Source: Pseudomonas soli (GTDB lineage: Bacteria > Pseudomonadota > Gammaproteobacteria > Pseudomonadales > Pseudomonadaceae). From it: DNA of 64,000 nt. The DNA is taken from assembly GCF_900110655.1 (NCBI RefSeq), contig NZ_FOEQ01000001.1:471152-535151 (forward strand). Direction: 5' to 3'. The stretch's first letter is position 1, and each line of letters opens with the position of its first letter. Under the pieces are notes generated by a model. That model searched no databases, was not told the DNA's origin, and saw only the letters and a list, made by a program, of their open reading frames with translations. The translations under genes and the position numbers were made by a program. This document shows positions 52,622 through 61,446 of this stretch, in pieces.

Positions 52622-53227
52622 ATGTACTACTACGAACCCGCCAAAGGCCACGGCCTACCCCACGACCCGTTCAACGCCATCGTCGGCCCACGGCCCATCG
52701 GCTGGATCTCCAGCCACGATCGCGAAGGCCGCCTGAACCTGGCGCCCTACAGCTTCTTCAACGCCTTCAACTACATCCCGCCGATCATCGGTTTCTGCAG
52801 CGTCGGGCGCAAAGACAGCCTGAACAACATCGAGCAGACCGGCGAGTTCGTCTGGAACCTGGCTACCCGGCCGCTGGCCGAGCAGATGAACCAGAGCTGT
52901 GCCGCGGTGGCGGCAGATATCGACGAGTTCGCGCTCAGTGGCCTGACCCCGGCCATGTCCAACGTGGTCAAGGTGCCGCGCGTGGGCGAGAGCCCGGTGA
53001 GCTTCGAATGCAAGGTCAGCCAGATCGTCCAGCTCAAACGCGCCGACCAGGAACTTGTGCCCAGCTGGCTGATCCTGGGAGAGGTAGTGGCGGTGCACAT
53101 TGCCGAGCACCTGCTCAAGGACGGCATCTACGACACCGCCGCCGCCGAGCCGATTCTGCGTGGCGGTGGCCCGGCCGACTACTTTGCGCTGGGCGAGCTG
53201 TTCAAGATGGCCCGTCCACAGGTCTGA
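52622..53227 (+). CDS. Flavin reductase-like FMN-binding protein
   Basis: A 201-residue cytosolic protein of the FMN-binding split-barrel flavin reductase family. FNAIVGPRPIGWISSHDREGRLNLAPYSFFNAF (residues about 18-50) is the conserved FMN pocket, followed by PPIIGFCSV and FECKVSQIV. It is in the DIM6/NTAB-like group, whose members reduce flavin or bind it for unknown substrates. No monooxygenase partner gene is adjacent. The ATG at 52622 begins the conserved YYEP; the upstream frame is not supported. Confidence 0.85.
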   Translation: MYYYEPAKGHGLPHDPFNAIVGPRPIGWISSHDREGRLNLAPYSFFNAFNYIPPIIGFCSVGRKDSLNNIEQTGEFVWNLATRPLAEQMNQSCAAVAADIDEFALSGLTPAMSNVVKVPRVGESPVSFECKVSQIVQLKRADQELVPSWLILGEVVAVHIAEHLLKDGIYDTAAAEPILRGGGPADYFALGELFKMARPQV

Positions 53228-53461
53228 TCAGAAGACCAGTTCGCCTTCCTCGCCCACGCCCTGCAGGCGTTCGAGTTCAGCACAAGCGGCCGCGTCGGCC
53301 GCGATCGCCGACTGGAACACCTGCCCGTCGAGCACTTTGTGAAAGCGCGGCGCACCGCCCATGCCCAGGGCCTTCACGGCGATCGCCGCGTGGTAGCCGC
53401 CGCCTTGCACCGGGACCATCGCCGAGACCGCTTCGAAGTGGGGGAATTCTCTACGTGCCAT
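53228..53461 (-). CDS. Small hypothetical protein (77 aa)
   Basis: A 77-residue protein that abuts the flavin reductase stop, in the opposite direction. The N-terminus MARREFPHFEAVSAMVPVQGGGYHAAIAVKALG is followed by PRFHKVLDGQVFQSAIAADAAA. It has no signal, membrane helix or recognised domain. It looks like the small conserved Pseudomonas proteins with a beta-rich start (GGGYHAAIAVK), but no function is known. A ribosome site-like GGAG is found near 53468-53471 on the coding strand. Confidence 0.6.
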   Translation of the reverse strand: MARREFPHFEAVSAMVPVQGGGYHAAIAVKALGMGGAPRFHKVLDGQVFQSAIAADAAACAELERLQGVGEEGELVF

Positions 53462-53503
53462 GCTGCACTCCGCCTGAATGATATAGGGGCGGCATTCTAC
53501 ACA

Positions 53504-53797
53504 TCAGGCGAAGGTATGCAGGTCCAGGCTGCTGACCACCTGCGCCTGGACCAGCTCGCCAAACACCTCCAGGGTGGGCGAGGCGAAATAGCCGCTCATC
53601 GCCTGCTGGTCGCTCCAGCTGCCGCTGAGCAGCCACAGATCGGCATCGACCTGCGAACGCTGCACACTGAAGCTCAGGCAGCCGGGCGCCCGCAGCGACG
53701 GCTCCAGCAGGTCGCGCAGGCGCATGCCGAGTTCCGCCGAACGACCGTTGCTGGCGCGGATGAAAGCCAGGTGAGTGACCGGTTGAGGCTGGGTCAT
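53504..53797 (-). CDS. Antibiotic-biosynthesis-monooxygenase (ABM) domain protein
   Basis: A 97-residue single-domain protein of the ABM superfamily: a ferredoxin-like fold with FIRASNGRSAELGMRLRDLLEPSLRAPGCLSFSVQRS and then LWLLSGSWSDQQAMSGYFASPT. Members act as cofactor-free monooxygenases or heme-degrading enzymes, or only bind ligands. The ATG at 53797 was preferred since GGAGAT lies just upstream; the frame extends further but crosses a large palindrome. Divergent from an AraC regulator, which may control it. Confidence 0.82.
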   Translation of the reverse strand: MTQPQPVTHLAFIRASNGRSAELGMRLRDLLEPSLRAPGCLSFSVQRSQVDADLWLLSGSWSDQQAMSGYFASPTLEVFGELVQAQVVSSLDLHTFA

Positions 53798-53887
53798 GAA
53801 CGATCTCCTTGAAGCGCTACGGACGGGAAAACAGGCTGCCAAGATTAGGGCCCCACCCTCGCGCGACGTTAGGCCATTACTGCCGAG

Positions 53888-53927
53888 CGATTGCCTGATC
53901 CTGCCGCGCGACAGGATCAGGCAATCG
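53888..53927. promoter_or_regulatory. Perfect 16-bp inverted repeat between ABM and AraC genes
   Basis: CGATTGCCTGATCCTG (53888-53903) and its exact reverse complement (53912-53927) flank an 8-nt centre. It lies in the middle of the divergent intergenic region. It could be an operator for the AraC regulator or a transcript hairpin; there is no T run on either side. Confidence 0.5.
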
Positions 53928-53998
53928 AACGACAGCATTCGACTAGCGCCCGACATTGCCCATACCTATGCTGGCCCGGTCAGTAGAGGAACCACGTC

Positions 53999-54919
53999 AT
54001 GACCACGCTCCCGCCACCCGACTCGACCCTTGAGCTGCAGCGCCAGGAACTGGCCGCGCTGATCCAGCGCCACGCCGGCCAGCCCCATGGCCCCGCGTCG
54101 GCCATCGAAGACCTTTACCTCACATGCTATCAAGAGGAAATCCGCGGCATGCCCGCGCTGGCCCAGCCGGCGTTGTGCATTCTTGCCCAAGGCAGCAAGA
54201 CCCTGATCCTCGGCGACGAACATTACGCCTATGATCCGCTGCACTACATGGTGGTGTCGGTCACCTTGCCGATCAGCGGCGCCCTGCTCAAGGCCAGCCC
54301 CGAGCATCCCGCATTGGGCTTGCGCCTGGATATCGACCCGGCGCAACTGAGCCAGCTGATCGCCGAAAGCAGCCCGATGGTGGTGCCCAACCGGCCATCA
54401 GGCCTCGGCCTGTACGTGGAGAAAAGCGATCCGCAGCTTCTGGATGCGTTGATCCGCCTGATCAAACTGCTGGACTCGCCACGCGACATTGCCATCCTCG
54501 CGCCGATGATCCGCCGGGAAATCTTCTACCGCCTGTTGCGCGGCCCCCAGGGTTACCGGCTGTACGAAATCGCCCTGGCCAACAGCCAGACCCATCGGGT
54601 CTGCCAGGCGATTACCTGGCTCAACAACCATTACCACCAGCCATTGCGTATCGAAGACCTCGCCCGGGAAGTGAACCTCAGCGTCTCCACCTTGCATCAC
54701 CGCTTCAAGTCGGTGACGTCGATGAGCCCCTTGCAATACCAGAAACAACTGCGCCTGCAGGAGGCCCGACGCCTGATGTTCAACGAGGGGTTGGAGGCTG
54801 CCGTGGCCGGCTACCGGGTGGGCTACGAGAGTCCATCCCAGTTCAGCCGCGAATACAGCCGGCTGTACGGCGCGCCGCCGATCCGTGACGTGGCAAGGTT
54901 GCGCGCCAGCGCCAGTTGA
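53999..54919 (+). CDS. AraC-family transcriptional regulator
   Basis: A 306-residue regulator with the AraC_N type sensor domain (residues about 30-180, YLTCYQEEIRGMPALAQPALCILAQGSKTLILGDEHYAYDPLHYMVVSV) and a C-terminal double HTH (about 200-300). The HTH has LNNHYHQPLRIEDLAREVNLSVSTLHHRFKSVTSMSPLQYQKQLRLQEARRLM and ends in YESPSQFSREYSRLYG. AGAGGAA upstream is the ribosome site. It is divergent from the ABM gene. The effector is unknown; relatives often sense alcohols or aldehydes. Confidence 0.9.
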   Translation: MTTLPPPDSTLELQRQELAALIQRHAGQPHGPASAIEDLYLTCYQEEIRGMPALAQPALCILAQGSKTLILGDEHYAYDPLHYMVVSVTLPISGALLKASPEHPALGLRLDIDPAQLSQLIAESSPMVVPNRPSGLGLYVEKSDPQLLDALIRLIKLLDSPRDIAILAPMIRREIFYRLLRGPQGYRLYEIALANSQTHRVCQAITWLNNHYHQPLRIEDLAREVNLSVSTLHHRFKSVTSMSPLQYQKQLRLQEARRLMFNEGLEAAVAGYRVGYESPSQFSREYSRLYGAPPIRDVARLRASAS

Positions 54920-54967
54920 ACGACCCGCCGCACCCGGCGAATCGAGGGCACAGTCCTCGTGGCGCAG

Positions 54968-56608
54968 TCAGCCTTGCACCGCCAACTGCCATTGCCCCTG
55001 ATCCACCTGGATCAACGTCGGCCCCGCGCGCTCCACCGCTCGGCCCAGCGCCGCCTGCAACTGCGCCACGTCAGCCACCGACTCGGCATCGGCCCCCAGC
55101 GCCCGTGCCACGCCGATGAAGTCCGGGGTGTGGATGTCCACACCGACCGGCTCGATCGCCCGGTTGACCATGTACTTCTTGATTTCCTCGTAGCCCTGGT
55201 TGTTCCACAGCAGCACGATCAGCGGCACCTGCGCCTCGACGGCACTGGCCAGCTCGGGCAGGGTGAACTGCAACCCGCCATCACCGATCAGGCATACCGT
55301 GGGCGCACGTGCGGCGCGCGCTTCGGCACTGCCGAGCCAGGCGCCCATGGCCGCTGGCAACGCATAGCCCAGCGTGCCATAGCCGGTCGAGGCATTGAAC
55401 CAGCGCCGCGGACGGGTCATGTCCAGGGTCAGGTTGCCGGTGTAGACCGGCTGGGTCGAATCGCCCACCAGCACAGCGTCCGGCAGGGTTTCCAGGATGC
55501 TGTTCAGCAAACGGGTCTGGCTCAAGGTCGGCTGGTCCCAGGTGGCGGCATTGTCCTGGCGCAGCCGGGCGGCCCGAGCAGCGCCCCAGTGATCATCACG
55601 CGGGGGTTGCGCCTGCATGTGCAGGGCCACCAGCAAGGCCTCGGTCGCCTGTGCGGCATCGGCCACCAGGGCCAGCTCGGGCAGGTAGTTGCGCACTGTC
55701 TGGTCCGGATCGATATCGATCCGCAGCAGGCTGCCAGGGATTTCGAAACCGCCCTTGAACGTCACGTCGTAGTCGGTCTCGGCCAGCTCGGTACCGATGG
55801 CCAGCACCACATCGGCCTCGGCAACCAACGCACGGGTGGCCGGCAAAGTCTGGGTCGAGCCGATCTGCAGCGGATGGTTGGCCGGCAGCAGCCCCTTGGC
55901 ATTGATGGTCAGCGCCATCGGCGCCTGCAGGTGCTCGGCCAGCCTGGCCAGCCCGGCGCCGGCTTCCAGGGCACCACCGCCGGCCAGGATCAACGGTCGG
56001 CGCGCCCTGGCCAGACGCATGGCCATCTGCTGCACGGTCTGCGGTGCCGCGCCCGCCCGCGCGGTGCGCACCGGGCGGCCCGGGAGCAGGTGATCGGCCG
56101 GTTCCACCAGCACATCCAGCGGGATCTCGATATGCACCGGGCGCGGGCGGCCCCCGTCGAACACCGCAAAGGCACGGGCCAATACTTCGGGCAGGTCATC
56201 GGCACTCATCAAAGTGTGCGAAAACGCCGCCACGCCCGCCACCAGCCCGGCCTGGTTGGGCAGTTCGTGCAACTTGCCGCGCCCGCCACCCAGCTGGCTA
56301 CGCGACTGCACGCTGGAAATCACCAGCATCGGGATCGAGTCGGCGTAGGCCTGGCCCATGGCGGTGGTGATGTTGGTCATGCCCGGGCCGGTGATGATGA
56401 AGCACACCCCAGGCTTGCCCCGGGTACGCGAGTAGCCATCGGCCATGAACCCGGCGCCCTGCTCGTGGCGCGGGGTGATGTGGCGGATCGAGGAGGCAGC
56501 CAGGCCGCGGTAGAGTTCCACGGTATGCACGCCGGGAATGCCGAAGACATGATCGACACCATAGCCTTCGAGGAGTTTGACCAGCACTTCACCACAGGTT
56601 GCCATCAT
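54968..56608 (-). CDS. Thiamine-diphosphate decarboxylase, AruI-like (5-guanidino-2-oxopentanoate decarboxylase)
   Basis: A 546-residue soluble enzyme of the acetolactate-synthase family. The N-terminal domain has GVDHVFGIPGVHTVELYRGL and the catalytic Glu in TPRHEQGAGFMADGY (about residue 48). The C-terminal ThDP motif is CLIGDGGLQFTLPELASAVEAQVPLIVLLWNNQGY, running from GDG to NN. An acetolactate synthase for branched amino acids would be larger and linked to ilvN. The sequence seems closest to the decarboxylase that follows arginine transamination, but no aruH is adjacent, so substrate is provisional. Divergent from a LysR regulator. Confidence 0.8.
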   Translation of the reverse strand: MMATCGEVLVKLLEGYGVDHVFGIPGVHTVELYRGLAASSIRHITPRHEQGAGFMADGYSRTRGKPGVCFIITGPGMTNITTAMGQAYADSIPMLVISSVQSRSQLGGGRGKLHELPNQAGLVAGVAAFSHTLMSADDLPEVLARAFAVFDGGRPRPVHIEIPLDVLVEPADHLLPGRPVRTARAGAAPQTVQQMAMRLARARRPLILAGGGALEAGAGLARLAEHLQAPMALTINAKGLLPANHPLQIGSTQTLPATRALVAEADVVLAIGTELAETDYDVTFKGGFEIPGSLLRIDIDPDQTVRNYLPELALVADAAQATEALLVALHMQAQPPRDDHWGAARAARLRQDNAATWDQPTLSQTRLLNSILETLPDAVLVGDSTQPVYTGNLTLDMTRPRRWFNASTGYGTLGYALPAAMGAWLGSAEARAARAPTVCLIGDGGLQFTLPELASAVEAQVPLIVLLWNNQGYEEIKKYMVNRAIEPVGVDIHTPDFIGVARALGADAESVADVAQLQAALGRAVERAGPTLIQVDQGQWQLAVQG

Positions 56609-56687
56609 CGAGTACCCGATTCTTGTTGAGACTGGTGCTCATGGAACCAAGCGCCGACTACCGCCACAATGCAAAAAAACACATACT

Positions 56688-56710
56688 AGCCATGACCTCA
56701 TATCATGGCT
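56688..56710. promoter_or_regulatory. LysR-type palindrome between divergent genes
   Basis: AGCCATGA (56688-56695), seven bases, TCATGGCT (56703-56710): a perfect 8-bp inverted repeat ending 7 bp before the LysR start. Its placement fits autoregulation and control of the divergent decarboxylase gene. Confidence 0.55.
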
Positions 56711-56717
56711 TGCCACT

Positions 56718-57584
56718 ATGAAACGCCTGCCGCCCCTCCCCGCCCTGCACACCTTCCTGGTGACCGCGCAGCACTGCAACTTCACCCGTGCCGCGCAACA
56801 GCTGCATATCACCCAGGGCGCGGTCAGCCGACAAATCGCCGGGCTCGAGGAACACCTGGGCTATGCGTTGTTCCAGCGCCAGGCCCGTGGCCTGGCCCTG
56901 ACCCGCGAAGGACAGGACTGGCTGCCTCGGGTGCAGCAGGTTTTCGCAATGATCGAGCAAGGCGTGCGTGAGGTCGGTGGCCGCAGCACGACGTTGCAGC
57001 TCAAGGCACCGACCTGTGTGATGCGTTGGCTGCTGCCACGCTTGCTGGAGTGGCAGGCACTGCGCCCGGACGTGCCGGTGGAATTGACCACCACGGTGCA
57101 ACATGGCGTGGATTTTCGCCGCGAGGGCTTCGATGCGGCCGTCGTGTATGGTGCGGTGCCGAACCATGGACTGCAGGTACGCAAGCTGTTCGATGAACAA
57201 CTGACACCGGTCTGCGCACCATCGCTATCTGGCGCCCCCTTGCAGCTGCAGGACCTGGCGCGGCAGATGCTGCTGCACCCCTCTCGGGACGAGCACGACT
57301 GGCGGTTGTGGTTGCAGGCGGCCAATGCCGGCGTCGAGCCCCAGGGACCGAAGCAGCACTTCGAGACGTTGGACATGGCGATGGCCATGGCCTCCCAGGG
57401 GACGGGGATCGCCATCGGAGACTATTCGCTGATTGCCGACGACCTGCGCGCCGGGCGTTTGTGCATGCCGTTCGAGCTGAAGGTGACGACCGGGAAGGGT
57501 TATTACCTGGTCAGCCCGTCGAAGAGCATGCCCACGGGGTTGGTCGAGTTGATGGAGTGGCTGCAGGCGCGTGCCCGCACATGA
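56718..57584 (+). CDS. LysR-type regulator (GcvA-like group)
   Basis: A 288-residue LysR regulator. MKRLPPLPALHTFLVTAQHCNFTRAAQQLHITQGAVSRQIAGLEEHLGYALFQRQARGLALT is the HTH, in the GcvA-like wording. The ligand domain has LKAPTCVMRWLLPRLLEWQALRPDVPVELTT and ends in GLVELMEWLQAR. It is divergent from the ThDP decarboxylase and probably controls it through the palindrome at 56688-56710. The inducer could be the decarboxylase substrate, but nothing in the sequence shows this. Confidence 0.88.
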   Translation: MKRLPPLPALHTFLVTAQHCNFTRAAQQLHITQGAVSRQIAGLEEHLGYALFQRQARGLALTREGQDWLPRVQQVFAMIEQGVREVGGRSTTLQLKAPTCVMRWLLPRLLEWQALRPDVPVELTTTVQHGVDFRREGFDAAVVYGAVPNHGLQVRKLFDEQLTPVCAPSLSGAPLQLQDLARQMLLHPSRDEHDWRLWLQAANAGVEPQGPKQHFETLDMAMAMASQGTGIAIGDYSLIADDLRAGRLCMPFELKVTTGKGYYLVSPSKSMPTGLVELMEWLQARART

Positions 57585-57623
57585 CATCAATCGCGACCCG
57601 ACCTGCCCCGCGGTGCAGACGAC

Positions 57624-58238
57624 TCAGTAGCCGACCGTGAACCGTGCCCGTGAATGCGCCGGCTTTTCCAGCTCGTCGAGCATGGCGATGGCATAGTCGG
57701 CAAAGGTGATCCAGCTTTTGCCATCGGCACCGATCAGCAGGTGATCCTTGCCCAGGATGTAGTGCCCGCTGCGCTGACCTTCGACGAACTCCGCCGACGG
57801 CGACAGGAATGTCCAGTCCAGGGCCGGCTCCTGGCGCAGCGTATCGAGGAAGCGCACACCGGCATTGGCCTCGGCCTTGTAGGCTTGCGGGAAATCCGGG
57901 CTGTCGATCACCCGCTGCCCGGACGGCAGCAGCAGGCTACCGGCCCCGCCCACCACCAGCAGGCGCTTGACCCCGGCACGCTTGACCGGCTCGATGATCG
58001 CTTCAGGCTCGATGGTCGAGAAATGCGCCGCGCTCAGCACCGCGTCACAGCCCGTCACGGCCGCCTGCAGGGCGGCACTGCCCTTGGCATCCAGCGCCTT
58101 GACCGTCACGCCGTCACGGCCTTGCAGCGCACTAGGATCGCGGGCGATGGCCACCACACTGTGACCCCGACGCAGGGCCTCTTCCAGCAACTGGCTGCCG
58201 GCGCGCCCGGTGGCGCCGATGATTGCGATCTTGCTCAT
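57624..58238 (-). CDS. NAD(P)-binding NmrA-like protein
   Basis: A 204-residue short Rossmann protein. The dinucleotide motif MSKIAIIGATGRAGSQLLEEALRRG is at the N-terminus, followed by VVAIARDPSAL and VVGGAGSLL. The YKAEANAGVRFLDTLRQEPALDWTFLSPSAEF segment is typical of the YwnB/NmrA-like group. The classical YxxxK dehydrogenase pair is not obvious, so it may be a reductase of other type or a redox sensor. It follows the MBL-fold gene on the same strand with a 28-bp gap, forming a two-gene unit. Confidence 0.85.
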   Translation of the reverse strand: MSKIAIIGATGRAGSQLLEEALRRGHSVVAIARDPSALQGRDGVTVKALDAKGSAALQAAVTGCDAVLSAAHFSTIEPEAIIEPVKRAGVKRLLVVGGAGSLLLPSGQRVIDSPDFPQAYKAEANAGVRFLDTLRQEPALDWTFLSPSAEFVEGQRSGHYILGKDHLLIGADGKSWITFADYAIAMLDELEKPAHSRARFTVGY

Positions 58239-58266
58239 GGGAAACACTCCAACAGGTTGAAAAGGG

Positions 58267-59142
58267 TTACCACTTCATCTCGCCCTTGGCGACCTTGGCA
58301 CCCAATTCAAGGGAGCTCTCGTCACCCAGGTTCGGGTAGCGCTGCTTCATCGCCGCGATCAGCGCGGCGGCATTGGCAGCCTTGGCGGCCTCGGTATCGA
58401 AGTCACGAATGTAGCCGGCGGTGAAGCGCACCGCGTCCAGCGAACGGCTGCCGTCGCCCAGGTAGTGCCCCGGGATCACCGTGCGCGGTGCGAGCTGTTC
58501 GATCTTCGCCAGGGTCTTCAGCCAGTCGGCATGGGATTGCGCGGTCTGGGTGTCGGCCATCCACACATGGATACCTTCGGAAACCACCACGCCACCGACC
58601 ACTGCCTTGATCGAGGGAATCCACACGAAGCTGCGGTCCGGCTGCGGACCGTCCAGGCCGACGACCTGCAGTGCCTGGCCTTCCAGTTCCAGGCGATCAC
58701 CCTGCAGTACCTGGGGCACCACCAGACGTGCCGGCTTGTCCGCGCCCATTTGCGGGCCCCAGTAGGCCAGCTTGGCGTCCATGGTCTTGCGGATGTGCTC
58801 GACCGTGGCGGCCGAGGCGACCACGCGGGCCTTGGGGAACGCCTGGGTGATGGTGTCCAGGCCGAAGTAGTAGTCCGGATCGCCATGGCTGACGTAGATG
58901 GTGGTCAGCTGCTTGCCGCTGGCACGCAGGCGCTCGACCAGCTGTTCGGCCTGGGCCTTGCCGAACTGGGCGTCGACCAGGATGGCGTCGTGGGCACCGC
59001 TGACGATCACCGAGCTGACCGGGAAGATCGCCGCGTGACCGGGGTTGTAGGCTTCCAGCTTGAGCGGTTCGGCAGCCATGGCCTGGCCGCCGAGGGTAAG
59101 GCAGGCCAGCAGCAGGCCGCGAAGGGGCGTGAAGAGAGACAT
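58267..59142 (-). CDS. Secreted MBL-fold protein with altered metal motif
   Basis: A 291-residue exported protein of the metallo-beta-lactamase fold. The signal peptide ends near residue 22 (GGQAMAAE). VIVSGAHDAILVDAQFGKAQAEQL begins the fold. The place of the canonical HxHxDH motif reads SHGDPDYYFGL: the first His and the Asp are kept, but the second His is Asp and the last is Tyr. A later His (VIPGHYLGDG) is present. Metal binding and activity are therefore uncertain. It is first in a unit with the NmrA-like gene and divergent from a LysR regulator. Confidence 0.8.
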   Translation of the reverse strand: MSLFTPLRGLLLACLTLGGQAMAAEPLKLEAYNPGHAAIFPVSSVIVSGAHDAILVDAQFGKAQAEQLVERLRASGKQLTTIYVSHGDPDYYFGLDTITQAFPKARVVASAATVEHIRKTMDAKLAYWGPQMGADKPARLVVPQVLQGDRLELEGQALQVVGLDGPQPDRSFVWIPSIKAVVGGVVVSEGIHVWMADTQTAQSHADWLKTLAKIEQLAPRTVIPGHYLGDGSRSLDAVRFTAGYIRDFDTEAAKAANAAALIAAMKQRYPNLGDESSLELGAKVAKGEMKW

Positions 59143-59245
59143 TGCAAGATCCTGTGAGTGGGACGATGGGTGCAAGCTTAGTTGCCCGAACCAATACAAA
59201 AAATGCGATGCTTCGACATAGTTTGTTTCTGAAATCGGACAGATC

Positions 59246-60154
59246 ATGGATCGGCTCAACGCCATGCGCGTATTCGTCACCGTCGTCGACCTGGGCAGCC
59301 AGTCGGCCGCCGCGGACCATCTGCAACTCTCCAGGCCCGTGGTTTCCCGCTACCTGGCGGAGCTGGAGGACTGGGTCGGGGCACGCCTGATGCAACGCAC
59401 CACCCGCAAGCTCAGCCTGACGGCCGCAGGCCTCGAGACCCTGCCACGCTGTCGGCAGATGCTGGAGCTGGCCGGCGACCTGCAAAGCGCCGTGCGCCAA
59501 CCGGACGACGCGCCCCGTGGCGAGCTGCGCATCAGCGTCAGCACCTCGTTCGGCCAGGCCCAGCTGGTGGATGCGCTGGCGGCCTACGTCAAACGCTACC
59601 CCGGGGTGAAGGTTGAGCTGCAGATGCTCGACCGCACCGTCAACCTGGTGGACGAGCGCATCGACCTGGCGATCCGCACCAGCAACGATGTCGACCCCAA
59701 CCTCATTGCCCGGCGCCTGAGCGTGTGCCGCTCGGTGATCTGCGCCAGCCCCGCCTACCTGCGCGAGTACGGTACGCCGGACCGGGTCGAGGCGTTGAGC
59801 CAGCACAACTGCCTGACCCACGCCTACTTCGGTCACAGCCTGTGGCACTTCGAGGTGGACGGGCAGAACGTCGCCGTGCCGGTGCAGGGCAACATCAGCG
59901 CCAACGAGGCCATGACCCTGCAGAAAGCCGCCCTGGCCAATGCCGGCATCGCCATGCTGCCCACCTACCAGGCGGCCGCCGCGCTGCGCAGTGGCGAGCT
60001 GGTGCGATTGCTGCCGCAAGCCAAGCCACGGGAACTGACCCTGAATGCGGTGTACACCTCGCGCAAGCACATGCCGGCGACGTTGCGCAGCATGCTCGAC
60101 TTTCTCGCGCAGCGGTTTGCCGACGAACCGGAGTGGGACAAAGGATTGAGTTGA
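59246..60154 (+). CDS. LysR-type regulator (CrgA-like group)
   Basis: A 302-residue LysR regulator. The HTH MDRLNAMRVFVTVVDLGSQSAAADHLQLSRPVVSRYLAELEDWVGARLMQRTTRKLSLT is the CrgA/DmlR-like wording. The effector domain has GELRISVSTSFGQAQLVDALAAYVKRYPGVKVELQ and DLAIRTSNDVDPNLIARRL. It is divergent from the MBL-fold/NmrA-like pair, with a 103-bp shared region containing an AT-rich part, so it probably controls them. Inducer unknown. Confidence 0.9.
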   Translation: MDRLNAMRVFVTVVDLGSQSAAADHLQLSRPVVSRYLAELEDWVGARLMQRTTRKLSLTAAGLETLPRCRQMLELAGDLQSAVRQPDDAPRGELRISVSTSFGQAQLVDALAAYVKRYPGVKVELQMLDRTVNLVDERIDLAIRTSNDVDPNLIARRLSVCRSVICASPAYLREYGTPDRVEALSQHNCLTHAYFGHSLWHFEVDGQNVAVPVQGNISANEAMTLQKAALANAGIAMLPTYQAAAALRSGELVRLLPQAKPRELTLNAVYTSRKHMPATLRSMLDFLAQRFADEPEWDKGLS

Positions 60155-60230
60155 GTCAAGACGGTGCAGTTACGCGCATTGGGCCTATGCTTGTAGGTAT
60201 CACCTGTTGCATCAACAGGAGGTCCGCACC

Positions 60231-60404
60231 ATGAGTATCAAATCCAGGCGTTGCGCCCTCGTCTTCGCCCTGGTCGCGGTGGCCGGGCTGTACGGCTCGG
60301 CCTGCTGGCGGGTGGAGCTGCTGCGCAGCCAGCCCAACACGGCCAACAGTTGCGTACATGAGCATTGCGTTCCCCACAGCGCCACGCTGAGCGCCGTCAG
60401 GTAG
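60231..60404 (+). CDS. Small exported or membrane protein (57 aa)
   Basis: A 57-residue protein preceded by a strong ribosome site (AGGAGG at 60217-60222). Residues 1-9 are basic and 10-25 hydrophobic (LVFALVAVAGLYGSAC), a signal peptide or single anchor. The Cys at 25 after GSA could be a lipobox. The tail of about 30 residues has CVHEHCV, a short Cys/His group that might bind metal. It was not recognised as a known family. It converges on the lyase gene. That it is translated is inferred from the ribosome site. Confidence 0.55.
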   Translation: MSIKSRRCALVFALVAVAGLYGSACWRVELLRSQPNTANSCVHEHCVPHSATLSAVR

Positions 60405-60410
60405 GTCGGA

Positions 60411-61280
60411 TCACTCCTCGACGCTCATGTACTCTTTCGCCCAGCGGATATAGTCCTCGGGCTGGGTGTAGGTGTGCGAAAGCTCGGTGGCGCCGAGGCT
60501 GTCCGACTTGTGCTGCAGGCCACGCTGCTGGCGCAGGCAATCGTAGGTGGCCTTGATCGCGGCGAAGTAGGCGGCATGGCCGTCGACCACGATACGCACG
60601 CCCAGGCGCGCCAGGCGCTCGTCGTCGCGCAGGTTGGGGTTGGCGTAGGTCACCAGCATCAACGGCACGCTCAGGTGCTCGGCGATCTGCTCGAGTTGCT
60701 CGAAGTCCTTGACCCCCACCATGCAGATGCCATCGGCGCCGGCCTTCTGGTAGCTCTGGGTGCGCACGATGATTTCCTCGGTGGTCAACACGCCGGCATT
60801 GGTGCGGGCAATGATCGCCAGCGCCGAATCGACCCGCGCCTCCAGCGCCGCGCGGATCTTGCCCACGCCCTCCTCCACCGAGATCAGGTCGGTGGACTTG
60901 CGACCGAACTGGGCCGGCAGCAAGGTATCTTCGATGGTCAGCGCGGCAACGCCGGCGCGTTCCAGTTCGATCACCGTGCGCATCACGTTGAGCGCATTGC
61001 CGTAGCCGTGGTCGGCGTCGGCAAGCACCGGCAACTGGGCGACACGGCCGATGCGGGTAGCCTGCTCGACGAACTCGCTCAGGGTGATCAGGGCGAAATC
61101 CGGCGCCGCCAGGACCTGCAGCGAGGCGACCGAACCGCCGAGAATGCCGACCTCAAAACCAAGGTCGGCGGCAATACGGGCTGACATCGGGTCGAAGACC
61201 GACGCGGTGTGATAGCACGAACCTGAAGCAAGCAGTTCGCGGAAGGCAAAACGCAGATCGTGGTGGGAAGCCTTGGGCAT
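60411..61280 (-). CDS. Oxaloacetate decarboxylase of the PEP mutase/isocitrate lyase superfamily
   Basis: A 289-residue cytosolic TIM-barrel enzyme. [49 protein letters not shown] and [35 protein letters not shown] give the Asp metal ligands, and the start and length fit the P. aeruginosa PA4872 oxaloacetate decarboxylase. Unlike isocitrate lyases it lacks the KKCGH-type Cys loop. It should convert oxaloacetate to pyruvate and CO2. ATG 61280 starts the [10 protein letters not shown] lead; the frame is open further upstream but not supported. The upstream region holds an NtrC-like site. Confidence 0.88.
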   Translation of the reverse strand: MPKASHHDLRFAFRELLASGSCYHTASVFDPMSARIAADLGFEVGILGGSVASLQVLAAPDFALITLSEFVEQATRIGRVAQLPVLADADHGYGNALNVMRTVIELERAGVAALTIEDTLLPAQFGRKSTDLISVEEGVGKIRAALEARVDSALAIIARTNAGVLTTEEIIVRTQSYQKAGADGICMVGVKDFEQLEQIAEHLSVPLMLVTYANPNLRDDERLARLGVRIVVDGHAAYFAAIKATYDCLRQQRGLQHKSDSLGATELSHTYTQPEDYIRWAKEYMSVEE

Positions 61281-61446
61281 GATCACTCCGCTTGTAATGA
61301 GAAATTGTGAACGGCTGACAACCGACCCCTGTATCGGGTCTACCTGACTGTTCCAACCGTCGCCATCAGGGCGGTCATGCTCGACATGCAGGCAGAGGAA
61401 TAGAAGGTGTGGACATACAGCAACGCGAAATCCTCTGGAAAATATT

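Noticed and set aside
54959..56629. Open frame of 556 codons antisense to the ThDP decarboxylase gene
   Set aside because: High-GC shadow frame; the minus-strand frame carries all conserved enzyme motifs.
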